Positions 9,791-18,439 of a stretch of DNA of 20,124 nt are shown one piece after another. Source of the DNA: Paramacrobiotus richtersi (Eukaryota > Tardigrada > Eutardigrada > Parachela > Macrobiotidae); assembly GCA_034698045.1 (NCBI GenBank), contig JAQGAU010001281.1:1-20124 (forward strand), in the 5' to 3' direction. The position numbers were made by a program, and so were the translations under genes. The notes beneath the pieces were generated by a model. That model was given only the letters and a program-made list of their open reading frames with translations, was not told where the DNA came from and searched no databases. Each line of letters starts with the position of its first letter. Positions within the stretch are counted from its first letter, which is position 1.

Positions 9791-10020
9791 ACTATTTGTA
9801 ATTATTTGTTAATAAATACTTCGTCGTATTGTTATTCAATCACTTTTTTTCATTAATTAATTATTTACTTTTGCTTACTGAAATTTATTTTTCATTGGAA
9901 TTTATAATTTATTTAAACGTATTATTTATTCATATTTCAATCCAATATTTTTATTTATTCTCATTTGCTCGGTGTTATATTTGTTTAATTATATTTATCA
10001 CGTAACAGTGAAAAGTTACG
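9789..10020. other. AT-rich low-complexity tract
   Basis: About 230 bp dominated by ATTTATT / AATTATT words, clearly lower in GC than the surroundings. It separates family copy C from the 10027-10440 region. It could be a matrix-attachment-like or simply low-constraint tract; no gene is seen. Confidence 0.5.
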
Positions 10021-10026
10021 CAAATA

Positions 10027-10680
10027 TTGCAAATATTATTGTTTAGGTCTCTGTATTGGGGAGGTTATTTCATTTCGAAAGTCAGCGAAAGCGCTTTTCA
10101 CCGGAAGAAAGCGATAGCTTATATTGCTATATGTACGGACTTCCTTTGCTTCGGTCATTCAGTGCCGGCAATCAGCGAGTGCACTTTCCTAGTGTACATA
10201 ATATTACATTGTATTGCTAACACGTGTACATTGCATCCGTCGACCACCTGCTTCACCGTTGGCGAGCCGTGGTACCGGTTGCAAACGCCCATGTAATTAT
10301 GCGTGACAGGTGTCCCATTCATGGCGAAAGTGTACCATGACCATCTACTAATTACGATGTTCTCGCATCTGCGAGAATAAAGAAAACGAACGGGACTGTT
10401 GGAAAATCCAAGGTCTTTAGAAGCCGGCATATAAAACATTGAATCTTATTGATATATAGCACGTTCTTGGAGTTTGCCGTAATTGTTTACGATCTTAATT
10501 ACTGGGGAACTGTGCTAGTATTTTCGTACGGAAAGACCAACCGATTCCATGTCGTTCTGCCTACGCTTGTCGATGTAGCAGACAGTTTATACGTACATTC
10601 ACGCGAACCCCAGAGCAGCGTTACTCAGCTATCTACGTGTTATAACTTTGCTGGATAATATGCCTACGGTGGTTTTGGAG
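10027..10680. other. Overlapping unsupported open frames
   Basis: Open frames of 89 and 94 codons lie on opposite strands (10027-10296 plus, 10155-10439 minus). The minus one contains HGSPTVKQVVDGCNVHVLA, which reads like protein, but neither has a recognisable motif and they exclude each other. Confidence 0.25.
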
Positions 10681-10686
10681 AATTTA

Positions 10687-11040
10687 GTTGCTATGCATGC
10701 ATCGAAATTACCAAGCATGTTCGAAAACAGCGTGGCGCAAGCTTCAGTACAAATACCTCAGCAAACGTCTCGAAAACTTCCCAGAACTAAAGCTGGATCA
10801 GTTCAGCTAAAAACACTTGGTAGCATGTTTTGGGTAGTTTTGTGGTTACAGCAAAACCCTTTCAGGATTTCTCGACATCTGGGCTCGGAGTGACATGGCT
10901 CCCGGTGTTCTTTTATCGTAACGTTCAACTCATGGAGCCTGATCTTGACCTTTCTGAAGGCTTTCAGGTAAACGCTGAAATATAAATCATGTAAATCTGC
11001 GGAGTGTTTGCAAGATCGGTGTTTATTGCTGAATTTGTAC
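10687..11040. repeat. Shared block, copy C side
   Basis: It aligns with 15153-15550. Anchors in order are GTTGCTATG, an ACCAAGCA-G-TTCGAAA segment, AGCATGTTT, an AGGCTTTCAGGTAA segment (plus-strand donor-like), and AAATCTGCGGAGTG. The part before the donor-like site reads EPDLDLSEGF on the plus strand, against PDVDLPEGF in the D block, so some of it may once have been coding on the plus strand. It is too diverged to model. Confidence 0.5.
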
Positions 11041-11395
11041 TATAAGCATAGCCAGAAAAAGCGTTCGCCACATCTGTTTTCGCAGTTTGAGCTCGGATTT
11101 TGGCCCATAAGCAAAAGGTCCAACGGGACATACATACAGGTCTGCGTGCTTATGGCGCATTTTTCACTTTGTCCTATGAGCAAGCTGCTGTGACCTATGA
11201 ATTCTGATGGGATACAACGGCAATTTTCGAGTTCAGCAGTCGTTAATCAGAAGCCATCTCTCTCGACGCTTAGTTTCGGAATGAATAGAGAAAAAAGAAG
11301 CGGAAGTTACTTTCAACATCGACCTGTGATACAGCCCCATAATCACAACTGGGCCTCGGTTCTGTACATGTAAACGATCATCGTGCGTGATACGT
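11041..11395. other. No supported gene
   Basis: A 61-codon plus frame at 11008-11193 has no motif. On the minus strand an exon-like segment near 11290-11360 (PSCDYGAVSQVDVESNF) could follow the 11396-11635 frame through a 42-bp intron, but this rests on weak splice sites. Confidence 0.25.
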
Positions 11396-11635
11396 TCAAG
11401 GACGAGGCTCCAGAAAAATAATCAGTTTTGCTGTAAGCAGTGCCGTTGCGTCGGTAACACTGTTGACAATCCCCATACAGTGCTTTTGAAGCGAATCGAT
11501 GTACCTAGTTTCTCCTTCTGCTAGTTTGCGCGAAATAACCGGTTGTGGGGTCATAGTCATGAAGTTCAAGCGGATGCCGGCCTCAAGGTTCTCATTTCTA
11601 TTCAGTTTGATTAAATGACATACCAGTAAATGCAC
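11396..11635 (-). CDS. Unrecognised minus-strand open frame
   Basis: About 79 codons with protein-like composition, including PQPVISRKLAEGETRYIDSL followed by a helical stretch (QKHCMGIVNSVTDATALL). The spacing L-x3-E-x2-Y-x3-L resembles the first conserved helix of RhoGEF DH domains, but one helix is not enough to assign the family. No start Met is evident, so it would be an internal exon. It lies between the Myb-like candidate and the CCHC frame on the same strand. Confidence 0.3.
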   Translation of the reverse strand: MHLLVCHLIKLNRNENLEAGIRLNFMTMTPQPVISRKLAEGETRYIDSLQKHCMGIVNSVTDATALLTAKLIIFLEPRP

Positions 11636-11639
11636 ATAA

Positions 11640-11950
11640 CAACGGTGATGATCCTGAACCTGTTTCTGCCGAATTGGTAACTGAAATTTCTAAATGAGTT
11701 CCGGAATTTTTTTTTACTTAATTTTAAAATTTCGCCAGAATTTCCTCGAGCTATCACGATGTCAGAATGATCGTCAAGTTTATTTGTATGTTTTTATATA
11801 TCCTCCAGTCAAACTGGAGTGAAATGATGAATTTGAGGGGGGTATTATGATTGAACTTTTAACTTGTTGATCATACTGATCATAGCCGGCCACTGAGCGC
11901 ACAGACTGAGGAAAGGGCAATCTTTTATGTATCTTTCAGATCTTGTTTAC
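11640..11950. other. Intergenic stretch
   Basis: No gene is supported. It includes a poly-T run near 11707-11716 and a CTCCAGTCAAACTGGAG inverted repeat at about 11803-11819. Confidence 0.4.
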
Positions 11951-11952
11951 TG

Positions 11953-12555
11953 CTAATATAAGCAGCCGTATCCATAATCCATTTTATTGGGAATTACAGC
12001 AACATTTATATTCCTTGACATATTTGCTGAGCCAGACTGGGAGGGCTTTGGCAAATGTTGTACCCCGAATGCTGATGACTTGGTGGAGTCGATCGAATGA
12101 TGCTGACGTTAAGGGTCGGCTACCGCACATTTGTTACAGAGCTCATGATGTGTTCCTCCACAGAGCTGATGCCACGCAAGCCAAAAACGTTTCTTGCGCT
12201 CCCGCCACTCAAGCCGTGCCCTTTTCTACAATTCTTTCGATTGCTTTGAGCTTAGCATCCTCGTTGGTTCCCAATCGACGCTGATTACTTCGCTCTTATC
12301 AACTGTCCATAATTTCATTGCTTTGAAGTGCTCGTGGGAAATCCGTCGCAGTCCAGGACAAATGAAAACATTTTAGTCCAAGACGTCTTGCTTTGAAAAC
12401 AACCATGAATTTGATCGAATATGCTCTTGATTAAGGCGGTCGTCAGGCTGGATGGTGCTAAGAGATCACGGACGGCCCGACTGGTCATTAGGCGTTTTGG
12501 CTGCCTAATACTCGCTTTATGTGCAAACTGCAAGGTCAGACTTATTACGGCTTGC
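11953..12555 (-). CDS. Multi-exon candidate with Myb/SANT-like segment
   Basis: Several minus-strand open segments follow one another. The first (from about 12555) reads QPKRLMTSRAVRDLLAPSSL. Next is a segment reading GTNEDAKLKAIERIVEKG, then one with LCGGTHHELCNKC, then a last exon at 12078-11953 reading AFGVQHLPKPSQSGSANMSR up to a stop. Introns of 37 bp (12229-12193) and 45 bp (12123-12079, with a TTAAC branch-like site) would join the last three in frame. The E-D-x-K-L-x-x-I spacing and the later G-T-x-x-x-L-C-N-K resemble helices 1 and 3 of Myb/SANT repeats, but the tryptophans expected there are only partly present. It could be a diverged gene or a host pseudogene. Neighbouring frames compete near 12300. 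Confidence 0.35.
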
Positions 12556-12559
12556 AGTG

Positions 12560-13310
12560 CTCATTTCAGCACCTGGGCAAAACAGCAGAAAATGATATGG
12601 GCATCGTGCTATTACCCACAGTGAGCATATCATACGAGTGACGAAAGCGAACACCCGATTTATTTGCAGTAAATATTTAAGCAAGTGTAACTAGTACAGT
12701 TCTAAGTGGTCGTATTTCTACGATTTTGCTCTTGATAATCTGTCTTTCAAAATTTTTATTATGCGTAACATCGCTTCCTTCGTATTGGCGGAGGTTCTGG
12801 GCTGTACTCTTGCAGAGTAGTTGCCCTGCAAAACAGTATATATGTGCACAATGCCTGGGCTCTTAGCACTTTAATAACAACAGGAACACATACGGAACAC
12901 ACACAACAACACAACAGGAACACACACACACATGGAGATGTTAACCTTCTTTCCTGGTTTGCTATTCTGCCACGACGAATGTCATAAAATTCATTACGGT
13001 TTCAATTTGCAGTCAATGGTGGACCTGCGTCAGCTGCGTGGTAAGCACTTACGGTTAGGCAGATTCGCTGTATTGCGGATCGAAATGTACTTCGTCTATG
13101 CCGGCGAATCCTTCTGACAGTAATTACTGTAATCCTCTATGTAATTACTGCAACCGTAATGTCCGCGTTCCCTGCCACGAGACTCGATCGGTGCGCTGCT
13201 TTCACACAATTACCAACGGCCGTTATACTGTATTTCTCCTCGCGCAGCTACGGCATTTCCATTTTACACATTCCTTTTCACCCATCCGCAAATCCTGCGT
13301 TCGGGAATCA
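12560..13310. other. Stretch without a supported gene
   Basis: It holds the CA-rich repeat at 12874-12932 and a 12-bp palindrome CAGTAATTACTG near 13119. Open frames here are short and motif-free. Confidence 0.4.
12874..12932 (+). repeat. CA/AACA-rich simple repeat
   Basis: An imperfect microsatellite made of AACAGGAACACAC-type and (CA)n units. Confidence 0.75.
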
Positions 13311-13317
13311 GTTTTGC

Positions 13318-13378
13318 AGTGTATTAAGGTTCACGAGATTACGCATGACTGCGTTGTTCTCGAGAACCTTAATACACT
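13318..13378. ncRNA. Hairpin, pre-miRNA-like
   Basis: A perfect 15-bp inverted repeat (13318-13332 with 13364-13378) continues inward past one A:A mismatch with CGAGA/TCTCG and, after a small internal loop, ACGC/GCGT, leaving a 6-nt loop (ATGACT). That gives about 24 pairs in 61 nt, the size and shape of a microRNA precursor. Plus- or minus-strand transcription is possible. It may instead be a small fold-back element. I do not recognise either arm as a known microRNA. Confidence 0.4.
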
Positions 13379-13410
13379 ACAAGTTTTCATGTTTACGACT
13401 CGCGACTTCC

Positions 13411-13865
13411 TCAAAAAAGCAAATCAAAGCGCCAGCATAAATCCTTCGAATCGATTGCTTCAGTAAATATTCGTGCTGTGTGCTTCAGCCCTTTTTCTGA
13501 GAAACCCATTCGCAAGACCAGCGTGGACGAATGTTCGCACATACTGTCGGAGCCGGGCTGCGAATTATCTAACGCTGTCCATAGATTCACGGACGGTTGG
13601 CTTGAAAATGCGATGGAATAACGTACCTGCTTTTCCATCCGCGTACCCTCTGTAAAGTTGCTCGCGGCTGCTCGAGTCGTAAAAATGCCATTAGCTTAGG
13701 ATTTTTGAAAGTATTAGTCTCAGTTTCGGAACCATCAGAAACGATCACTGAAATTTCTTCTGGATCGTCTAGTCCATCAGTTTCACTGCTAGTCTTAGTG
13801 CCCAGAAAATTCCGCAATTCCAAGACTGTATACAACAAGCGGTTTCCCTTGCTTGGTTGATCGCA
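13411..13865 (-). CDS. Acidic Ser-rich exon and terminal exon
   Basis: A minus-strand exon begins at 13865 after a strong acceptor (TTATTACTGCCAG) and stays open for about 80 codons: PSKGNRLLYTVLELRNFLG, then an acidic tract (SSETDGLDDPEEISVIVSDG), then NPKLMAFLRLEQPRATLQR. Two donors compete: AGG|GTACGC at 13646 and CAG|GTACGT at 13626. With the acceptor at 13558 the first continues into GFSEKGLKHTARIFTEAIDS and stops at 13411-13413; the second gives a shorter tail ending at 13485. No family is recognised. The acidic-Ser run followed by AFL resembles the tail of the gene at 5824-7124 (acidic Ser run, then ASAFLKK), which hints at distant paralogy. Upstream exons are not identified. Confidence 0.5.
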
Positions 13866-13984
13866 CTGGCAGTAATAATTAAACTAGAAATAGCTTCAGC
13901 CGGTCCGACGGTGCCTCACAAGTAAGTAGATGAGCATTGAAAAGAGCGAGAAAGAATGTATTAAAAGAAACGAGGAAAAGATAA

Positions 13985-14296
13985 CCAGGCGGTGTACAGA
14001 TAGGTCACCTTTTCAAACCCGTGGCTCCTCTTGTTGTCTTGGCGATACCTAAACCTGCAGTTCGGAATAACGAAATTTGCACGTTTGGGCGTCTTCTGCG
14101 GGCTCGCAATGATGTTGTCCAGTATCCGCTTAGTGGACTGTTTAGTAGATTTTCGCTGTATGTGAATTGTGAAGAGAAAACACCAGAAATGCTTTTTATT
14201 ATTAAAACTGATAAGTGGAAGGCCCGAAAATACAGACTATGCTTACTCATTACAGCTTCCCTAACATTTTGTGTCACCATGCTGGTTTTGCCTTGA
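13985..14296 (+). CDS. Plus-strand open frame, weakly FHA-like
   Basis: An open frame of about 100 codons with an acceptor-like GTGTACAG just before 14000. It reads GHLFKPVAPLVVLAIPKPAV, then ICTFGRLLRARNDVVQYPLS, then FSRFSLYVNCEEKTPEMLFI. The F-G-R, N-D and S-R spacing is reminiscent of FHA phosphopeptide-binding domains, but the His usually after S-R is absent and the segment is short. A 91-codon frame lies on the opposite strand, so only one can be real, perhaps neither. Confidence 0.3.
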   Translation, partial: PGGVQIGHLFKPVAPLVVLAIPKPAVRNNEICTFGRLLRARNDVVQYPLSGLFSRFSLYVNCEEKTPEMLFIIKTDKWKARKYRLCLLITASLTFCVTMLVLP

Positions 14297-14459
14297 ATGC
14301 CGATGGGCCTTGATCAGCAGTCTTAATATTAGTTGTTTTACGTACCGATATTTGATTTGCCTTGTACTTGGGGCAGATTTCACAGTTTGGGGAACGTTTT
14401 GCATTGACATTCCAGTGGGTGGAAGGTTAGAGCTTCAACGTCTAATTCCATTGCTGCAA

Positions 14460-14760
14460 TATCTGCCAATTGTTTATGTTACGTTAACCATTTGTTTACA
14501 TTTACATTAACCAGATTTGCTCCGTGCTGAAACTGCATTTCGATGGCCGTAAGACTATCGGTTGCTAATTTCGTACGGAGAGATTATGATCGCACGCAGG
14601 TGAAGCGCCCGTTAGGATCATACTTTCGTGTTTGTACTTTCATGCTGTAACGTCACTATTTTGATATTATTCTGTATTGTAAGAGGCTCGGTTTATGTTC
14701 ACCAGTGTATAAAGCTGAGCTTTAGTAATGTACACTTGTTTCCAAGTTATTTCCAGACTT
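14460..14760 (-). repeat. Family copy D, diverged
   Basis: The core at 14520-14580 is again exactly 61 nt. On the minus strand it reads SLRTKLATDSLTAIEMQFQ, preceded by words (ILTGASPAC) matching ILTSASMGC of copy E. The flank at 14660-14760 aligns with the CCCAGTTTATG segment of other copies. On the low-coordinate side a minus-strand segment near 14380-14455 reads AAMELDVEALTFHPLECQC and could be a neighbouring exon. The copy looks old and broken. Confidence 0.6.
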
Positions 14761-14769
14761 CCAGTTTTC

Positions 14770-15150
14770 GGTTTCTGAACATTGCTTTCGTCACCTTTTG
14801 AATGGCTATTGTTTCACCGGACGAACGGCTCACCTTTTCACTGGCTAACGTAAATGGTTCACAACTGTGGATTCAACGTTCTGGGTAATTAACAGTTCCT
14901 GCATCCCGAGCTGGTCTCATTTCATATTGATCGCGCTTATTGATCTGTAATAAAAAGTGTAGTTCTTGTTGAAGGCGTACCGTACCGTGGGCCTTTGATC
15001 AGTTCAGTTGTCGATTTACGTAAATAGCCGATACGTAACTATTATTCTAGTATTTAATGGCTATAGCCCGGACAACATGATGTCGGCACAAAGAAAAAAT
15101 ACGTGACTACTGTCTGCTTTATGATTTTCCCTGACTGTTACTTGAGGAGG
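14770..15150. other. No supported gene
   Basis: Part of the D unit between the core copy and the shared block. Nothing recognisable is seen on either strand. Confidence 0.35.
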
Positions 15151-15152
15151 CA

Positions 15153-15550
15153 GTTGCTATGGAACATCGACCCAACAGCACCAAGCAAGTTCGAAATGAT
15201 GTGGCTGCGGCTACATTTAATGCTGGTAGATTTGGCAAATATTTTTCCTCAACAGAAATTGTGTTTGTTTGTTGTAAGCAATGTTTAGCATGTTTCTGTA
15301 ATGTTTCGATAAAGCAAGAGAGATTCCATGGCTCTCTCGAAGATTTGAGCTCCAAGTGGTTTTAACAAATATAGGGTCAATTGTTAACTCTAATACTCTA
15401 TTACCCTGATGTGGACTTGCCCGAAGGTTTCAGGTAAGTATAGTAATGCCACAATAGGCCATTATGTGAATCTGTGGAGTGAAGGGAAATTTCTTGTTTA
15501 TCACTCAAGAAACTAGAAAACAGTAAGTGATCAATCACATTCTATTTACT
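15153..15550. repeat. Shared block, copy D side
   Basis: It aligns with 10687-11040 (C) and, at its right end, 4860-5030 (B). It ends with an AGTAAGTGATCAATCACATTC sequence containing a GTGAT..ATCAC palindrome shared with B. Opposite-strand open frames of 61-78 codons at 15103-15365 overlap each other and are not supported as genes; the CAAGTTCGAAATG word and flanks match copy C at nucleotide level across all frames. Confidence 0.5.
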
Positions 15551-15554
15551 GGAG

Positions 15555-16130
15555 AAGGTCACATCACGATTCGTTCGTAAACGTCAAACGTATCAGTGCG
15601 GGCATCAGCCTGCAAAAGTGACTCAGCCGAGTCTGTACCTTGTTTGTGCCTCCATCCGTTTAAGATCAGATGGGGTGCTAGGAATGAAACTCAAAGCATC
15701 TTCGCTATATGTTAATCCATCACTACCATATTTTGTCATTAATGTCTCACAGTTATTGTAACTTTGGAATTTAAAGCGTTCTGTTCATCATCTCCTTCTT
15801 TTCTCTAGGTACTCATAACATTTGTAGAAGTTAGGACGAAGATTACCGCACTAAAACTGTAACATAATGTACAGTTTTAAAAGAAGTTTTTAGAAGAAGT
15901 CAGCTTGCCGCCAAACACCGCACTCCATATTCTGTTGTGCGTTTCACCAGCTTCCGCGCCATTGTCATCTACAAAGTATAAATGTAACCTGCTCAGGTTT
16001 TCGAGACCATTCTCAACCTGAGAATACTGTAAACGCCTACAGGATTGTGCCGAGAAAAAGTGGAAGATGTAATGGGTGACGCCTAATTACAGCTTAATTT
16101 CGGTAAACAAGCAGCAGAATTTTGATGCTA
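15555..16130. other. No supported gene
   Basis: No open frame or motif worth reporting on either strand. Confidence 0.4.
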
Positions 16131-16132
16131 AT

Positions 16133-16400
16133 CTAACTCAGCTGATTTTCTTTCAAACATTTTGAACGGTATGTAGTGCCCGTCTTGAAATTCTTCGGAC
16201 ATTTCAAGATTTGTCTTATAATCAGCAGTATCATTGTCCATATTGTTTCTTTGCGTTCACGGGCTGGTAACTCTTTCCGAGTGTACATATTCTCCGTAAA
16301 CAGTACCTCTTGAAACAGAACAGCGCGCATGGTGCCGCTTGCACGCCATATCAAAGCAGAATCTATGCGCTTCACAAATGCATGTGATCCATTCTTCCTG
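16133..16400 (-). CDS. Possible RRM remnant exon
   Basis: A minus-strand open frame reads NGSHAFVKRIDSALIWRASG, then LFQEVLFTENMYTRKELPAR. The first part loosely resembles the RNP1 strand and following helix of an RNA-recognition motif. An RRM is expected downstream of the knuckle in eIF3g, and this frame lies about 300-500 bp downstream of the eIF3g-like knuckle on the same strand. The match is weak and may be chance. Confidence 0.2.
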
Positions 16401-16678
16401 GAGGCCTTGGAGACTCTATCGGTGCTCTAATCGCGGTTGACTTACAATCACGTCAAGCTAGTAGTCATGTATATAAATAATATAATACGGTTGAATACAA
16501 CTTATTGGCAGGTACCAGATTTCTACTATAGTATAGTGAATTGTAAATATTGAAGCGTTCCTGTTCGTGCTGCAATTGGCAACCTTTGCTAACCGACAGT
16601 TAATATACTAATATAGTAACTGGATTCGACGACCGAAACAGGGATTTGTAAAACGCTCCGCGTTAAATCCCCGGCAGA

Positions 16679-16897
16679 CTAACTGTAACGCGTGGTTCTC
16701 GAAAGGGCCGCTGGGGTTAAGCGGACTTCTGCCGCCATACATTCAGCCGGAGCCAGCCTGCTCTTCGGACTGGTGGTGAAGGACCGTGAAGGACAAAGAG
16801 TAGCATAATGATCACCTTTGCATATGTACAGCCGTGCGATGGTTTCGCTATCGCAAAGGAACTGTTCGAACAAGACGGTGGAGGGTGAGTGTCGTGT
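16679..16897 (-). CDS. eIF3g-like zinc-knuckle exon
   Basis: A minus-strand open frame carries YICKGDHYATLCP (Cys codon 16822-16820, His 16810-16808, Cys 16795-16793). The ICKGDH-aromatic-x-T-x-C-P pattern is a signature of the zinc knuckle of eukaryotic initiation factor 3 subunit G, an RRM protein of the eIF3 complex that binds the 40S ribosome. A strong acceptor (CTTGTTCGAACAG) precedes it at about 16860. In eIF3g the knuckle is C-x2-C-x3-H-x4-C; here the first Cys position is Leu, so zinc binding may be lost. About 40 codons upstream a frame at 16717-17043 contains HVSMSL, comparable to DVSMTF before the eIF3g knuckle. Residues after CP are unlike the usual YKD. It could be a diverged gene or a host pseudogene; the exons and ends are not resolved. 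Confidence 0.5.
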   Translation of the reverse strand, partial: TRHSPSTVLFEQFLCDSETIARLYICKGDHYATLCPSRSFTTSPKSRLAPAECMAAEVRLTPAALSRTTRYS

Positions 16898-16999
16898 TCA
16901 GGGATATTACACATTAATATAACCAGCTTTCGGCTAAGACTACAAACGTAGACTAAACTCATTGACACATGGTTGCTAGACAAGGCAACTTCGTGATCA

Positions 17000-17600
17000 T
17001 CTAGAGCACGTTTAGGAAATATCATTATTCGACATGCACGCAATACTGAAGGTCATACACCACAGTGAGCTATCGTCACGGCAACGGAGCGCAGACCTCC
17101 ATTTCAATACGGCTGAATCTTCAATGAGCCAGGCGCTCGCATGACATCCGGTATGACATTTCCTCGCGAAAACGACGATCGTACTCTGTCTAAACCGGGA
17201 ATGCTCGAGAAGTTGACAATCCACGAGTTATTTTTATGTTGAGAGGTTACCGTGCAGGACAGTATGGAACCAAACCAAGAGCAGAAATACCTCCAACCAT
17301 GTACTAAAACAACCAATCTTTCATCGAGTTTGAGGGGCATAAGTGGTAACAAGTTTCTCACCGGAATATGTGGCAAGCAGATAGGTCTCGTGTTTGATTG
17401 TCTAGACCGTGATTCAGTGGGTGCAGCTTGAGAAGGGGAACAAAAGCTGTACGATCTCCCAACAACTTGATGACAGCACCATAAAACAACGGTAAACCCA
17501 TAAACGACGAAGGACGAGATAACAAAACATGATTACGATAAGCAAGGTAGATCATGGAAGGGGGTGCAGTATATTCGAGTAAGTGCCAAAACAATGCTCT
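17000..17600 (-). other. Staggered minus-strand open frames
   Basis: Three open frames of 70-90 codons (17012-17224, 17104-17376, 17358-17594) overlap in different registers, with donor-like sites (GTGAGA near 17382, GTAACC near 17250). They sit between the candidate gene at 17605-18403 and the eIF3g-like exon, so parts may be exons of either. No motif is recognised. Confidence 0.25.
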
Positions 17601-17604
17601 GTAA

Positions 17605-18403
17605 TCAAAATGCTGGGAATATCTGGGGAAAGGGCAGTGAGTTACGATAACATTGACTGCACTGTATCATGTAGTGTCGAAATATCGGACAGATTAAACC
17701 CAGACCCTCAAGCGGAGGCCGTTTCACAGGTCTGGTCGGTGTCTTGATTTTATTCGGCGTCGCACTGCGCTGTTTGCTCTTTGTGAAACGTAAAGTGCGA
17801 GCCATGGTGAAATTCAGAACCTGCAGAAACTTAGAAATCCCAACTTATACATAGCAAAATTACACAAAACATTGACGACCTTTGTAACTGACTGTAAAAA
17901 CGAAAAGAGTGTACCACAGTTTCCAGATTTTTTCCGTCACTAGGCGCGCTAGAGATATTCGGTCCGAGGTCAGTTAAAGCTCCTCTAGCTAAAGTGTGGT
18001 TACGCTGGTGACCGCGTTTGGAACTACCCCGAACTAGCGAAACGCTGTCTGGTTTCCGGTGAAAGGAATGTGCTGTGCGCGTGTGCCCCTTCGTTAGTCC
18101 TTCTAAATTTGGCTGTATAAGAGAAGTCGGTGCAATGTGGGATATGAACTTCGAAACTTACGGTATTACAGCTCCTCTGATCCTCCCGTCTGATATCCGC
18201 AATTTGGCAAAATTAAAATACGAACCCCGGTCATCCACAACATCAGTGAACAACATGAATGTCACAAGGCTTCTGTCGGTCCAAGCCTTCGATGTGGAGC
18301 ACGCAGCGGCTAAAACGCATAGCGGCACCCAGCCGCACTTTAGGATAGCAATCTTGTCAATTTGTTTGCATACACTGATACGCACACAGTTCGTGCGTAG
18401 CAT
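17605..18403 (-). CDS. Multi-exon candidate, weak RhoGEF PH / ECT2-tail resemblance
   Basis: Tentative exons (minus): 18403-18162, 18102-18028, 17984-17941, 17891-17866 and 17820-17605. Introns are 59, 43, 49 and 45 bp; the first donor is CC|GTAAGTTTCG and the later acceptors have pyrimidine tracts. The phases agree throughout. Exon 1 reads RSLVTFMLFTDVVDDRGSYF, like the central strands of a RhoGEF PH domain. Exon 2 ends LSPETRQRFASS, like a PH C-terminal helix. The last exon is basic with TP sites: MARTLRFTKSKQRSATPNK, then KTPTRPVKRPP, loosely like the basic tail after the PH domain of ECT2/Pebble. No DH domain was found upstream, where family copy E begins, so the assignment is weak. The last exon may splice further before its stop. 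Confidence 0.35.
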
Positions 18404-18439
18404 TCGGTCAAATCCAGCATGTAGAATTATTCGATAGGA

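Noticed and set aside
11480-11580. DH (RhoGEF) domain on the minus strand
   Set aside because: Only one helix-like pattern fits; the other conserved DH helices are not found. It also lies 6 kb on the wrong side of the PH-like segment to be the same gene.
16623-16675. tRNA- or riboswitch-like hairpin around GGGATTT..AAATCCC
   Set aside because: The stem is short, there is no B-box or other tRNA hallmark, and no conserved riboswitch core is seen.
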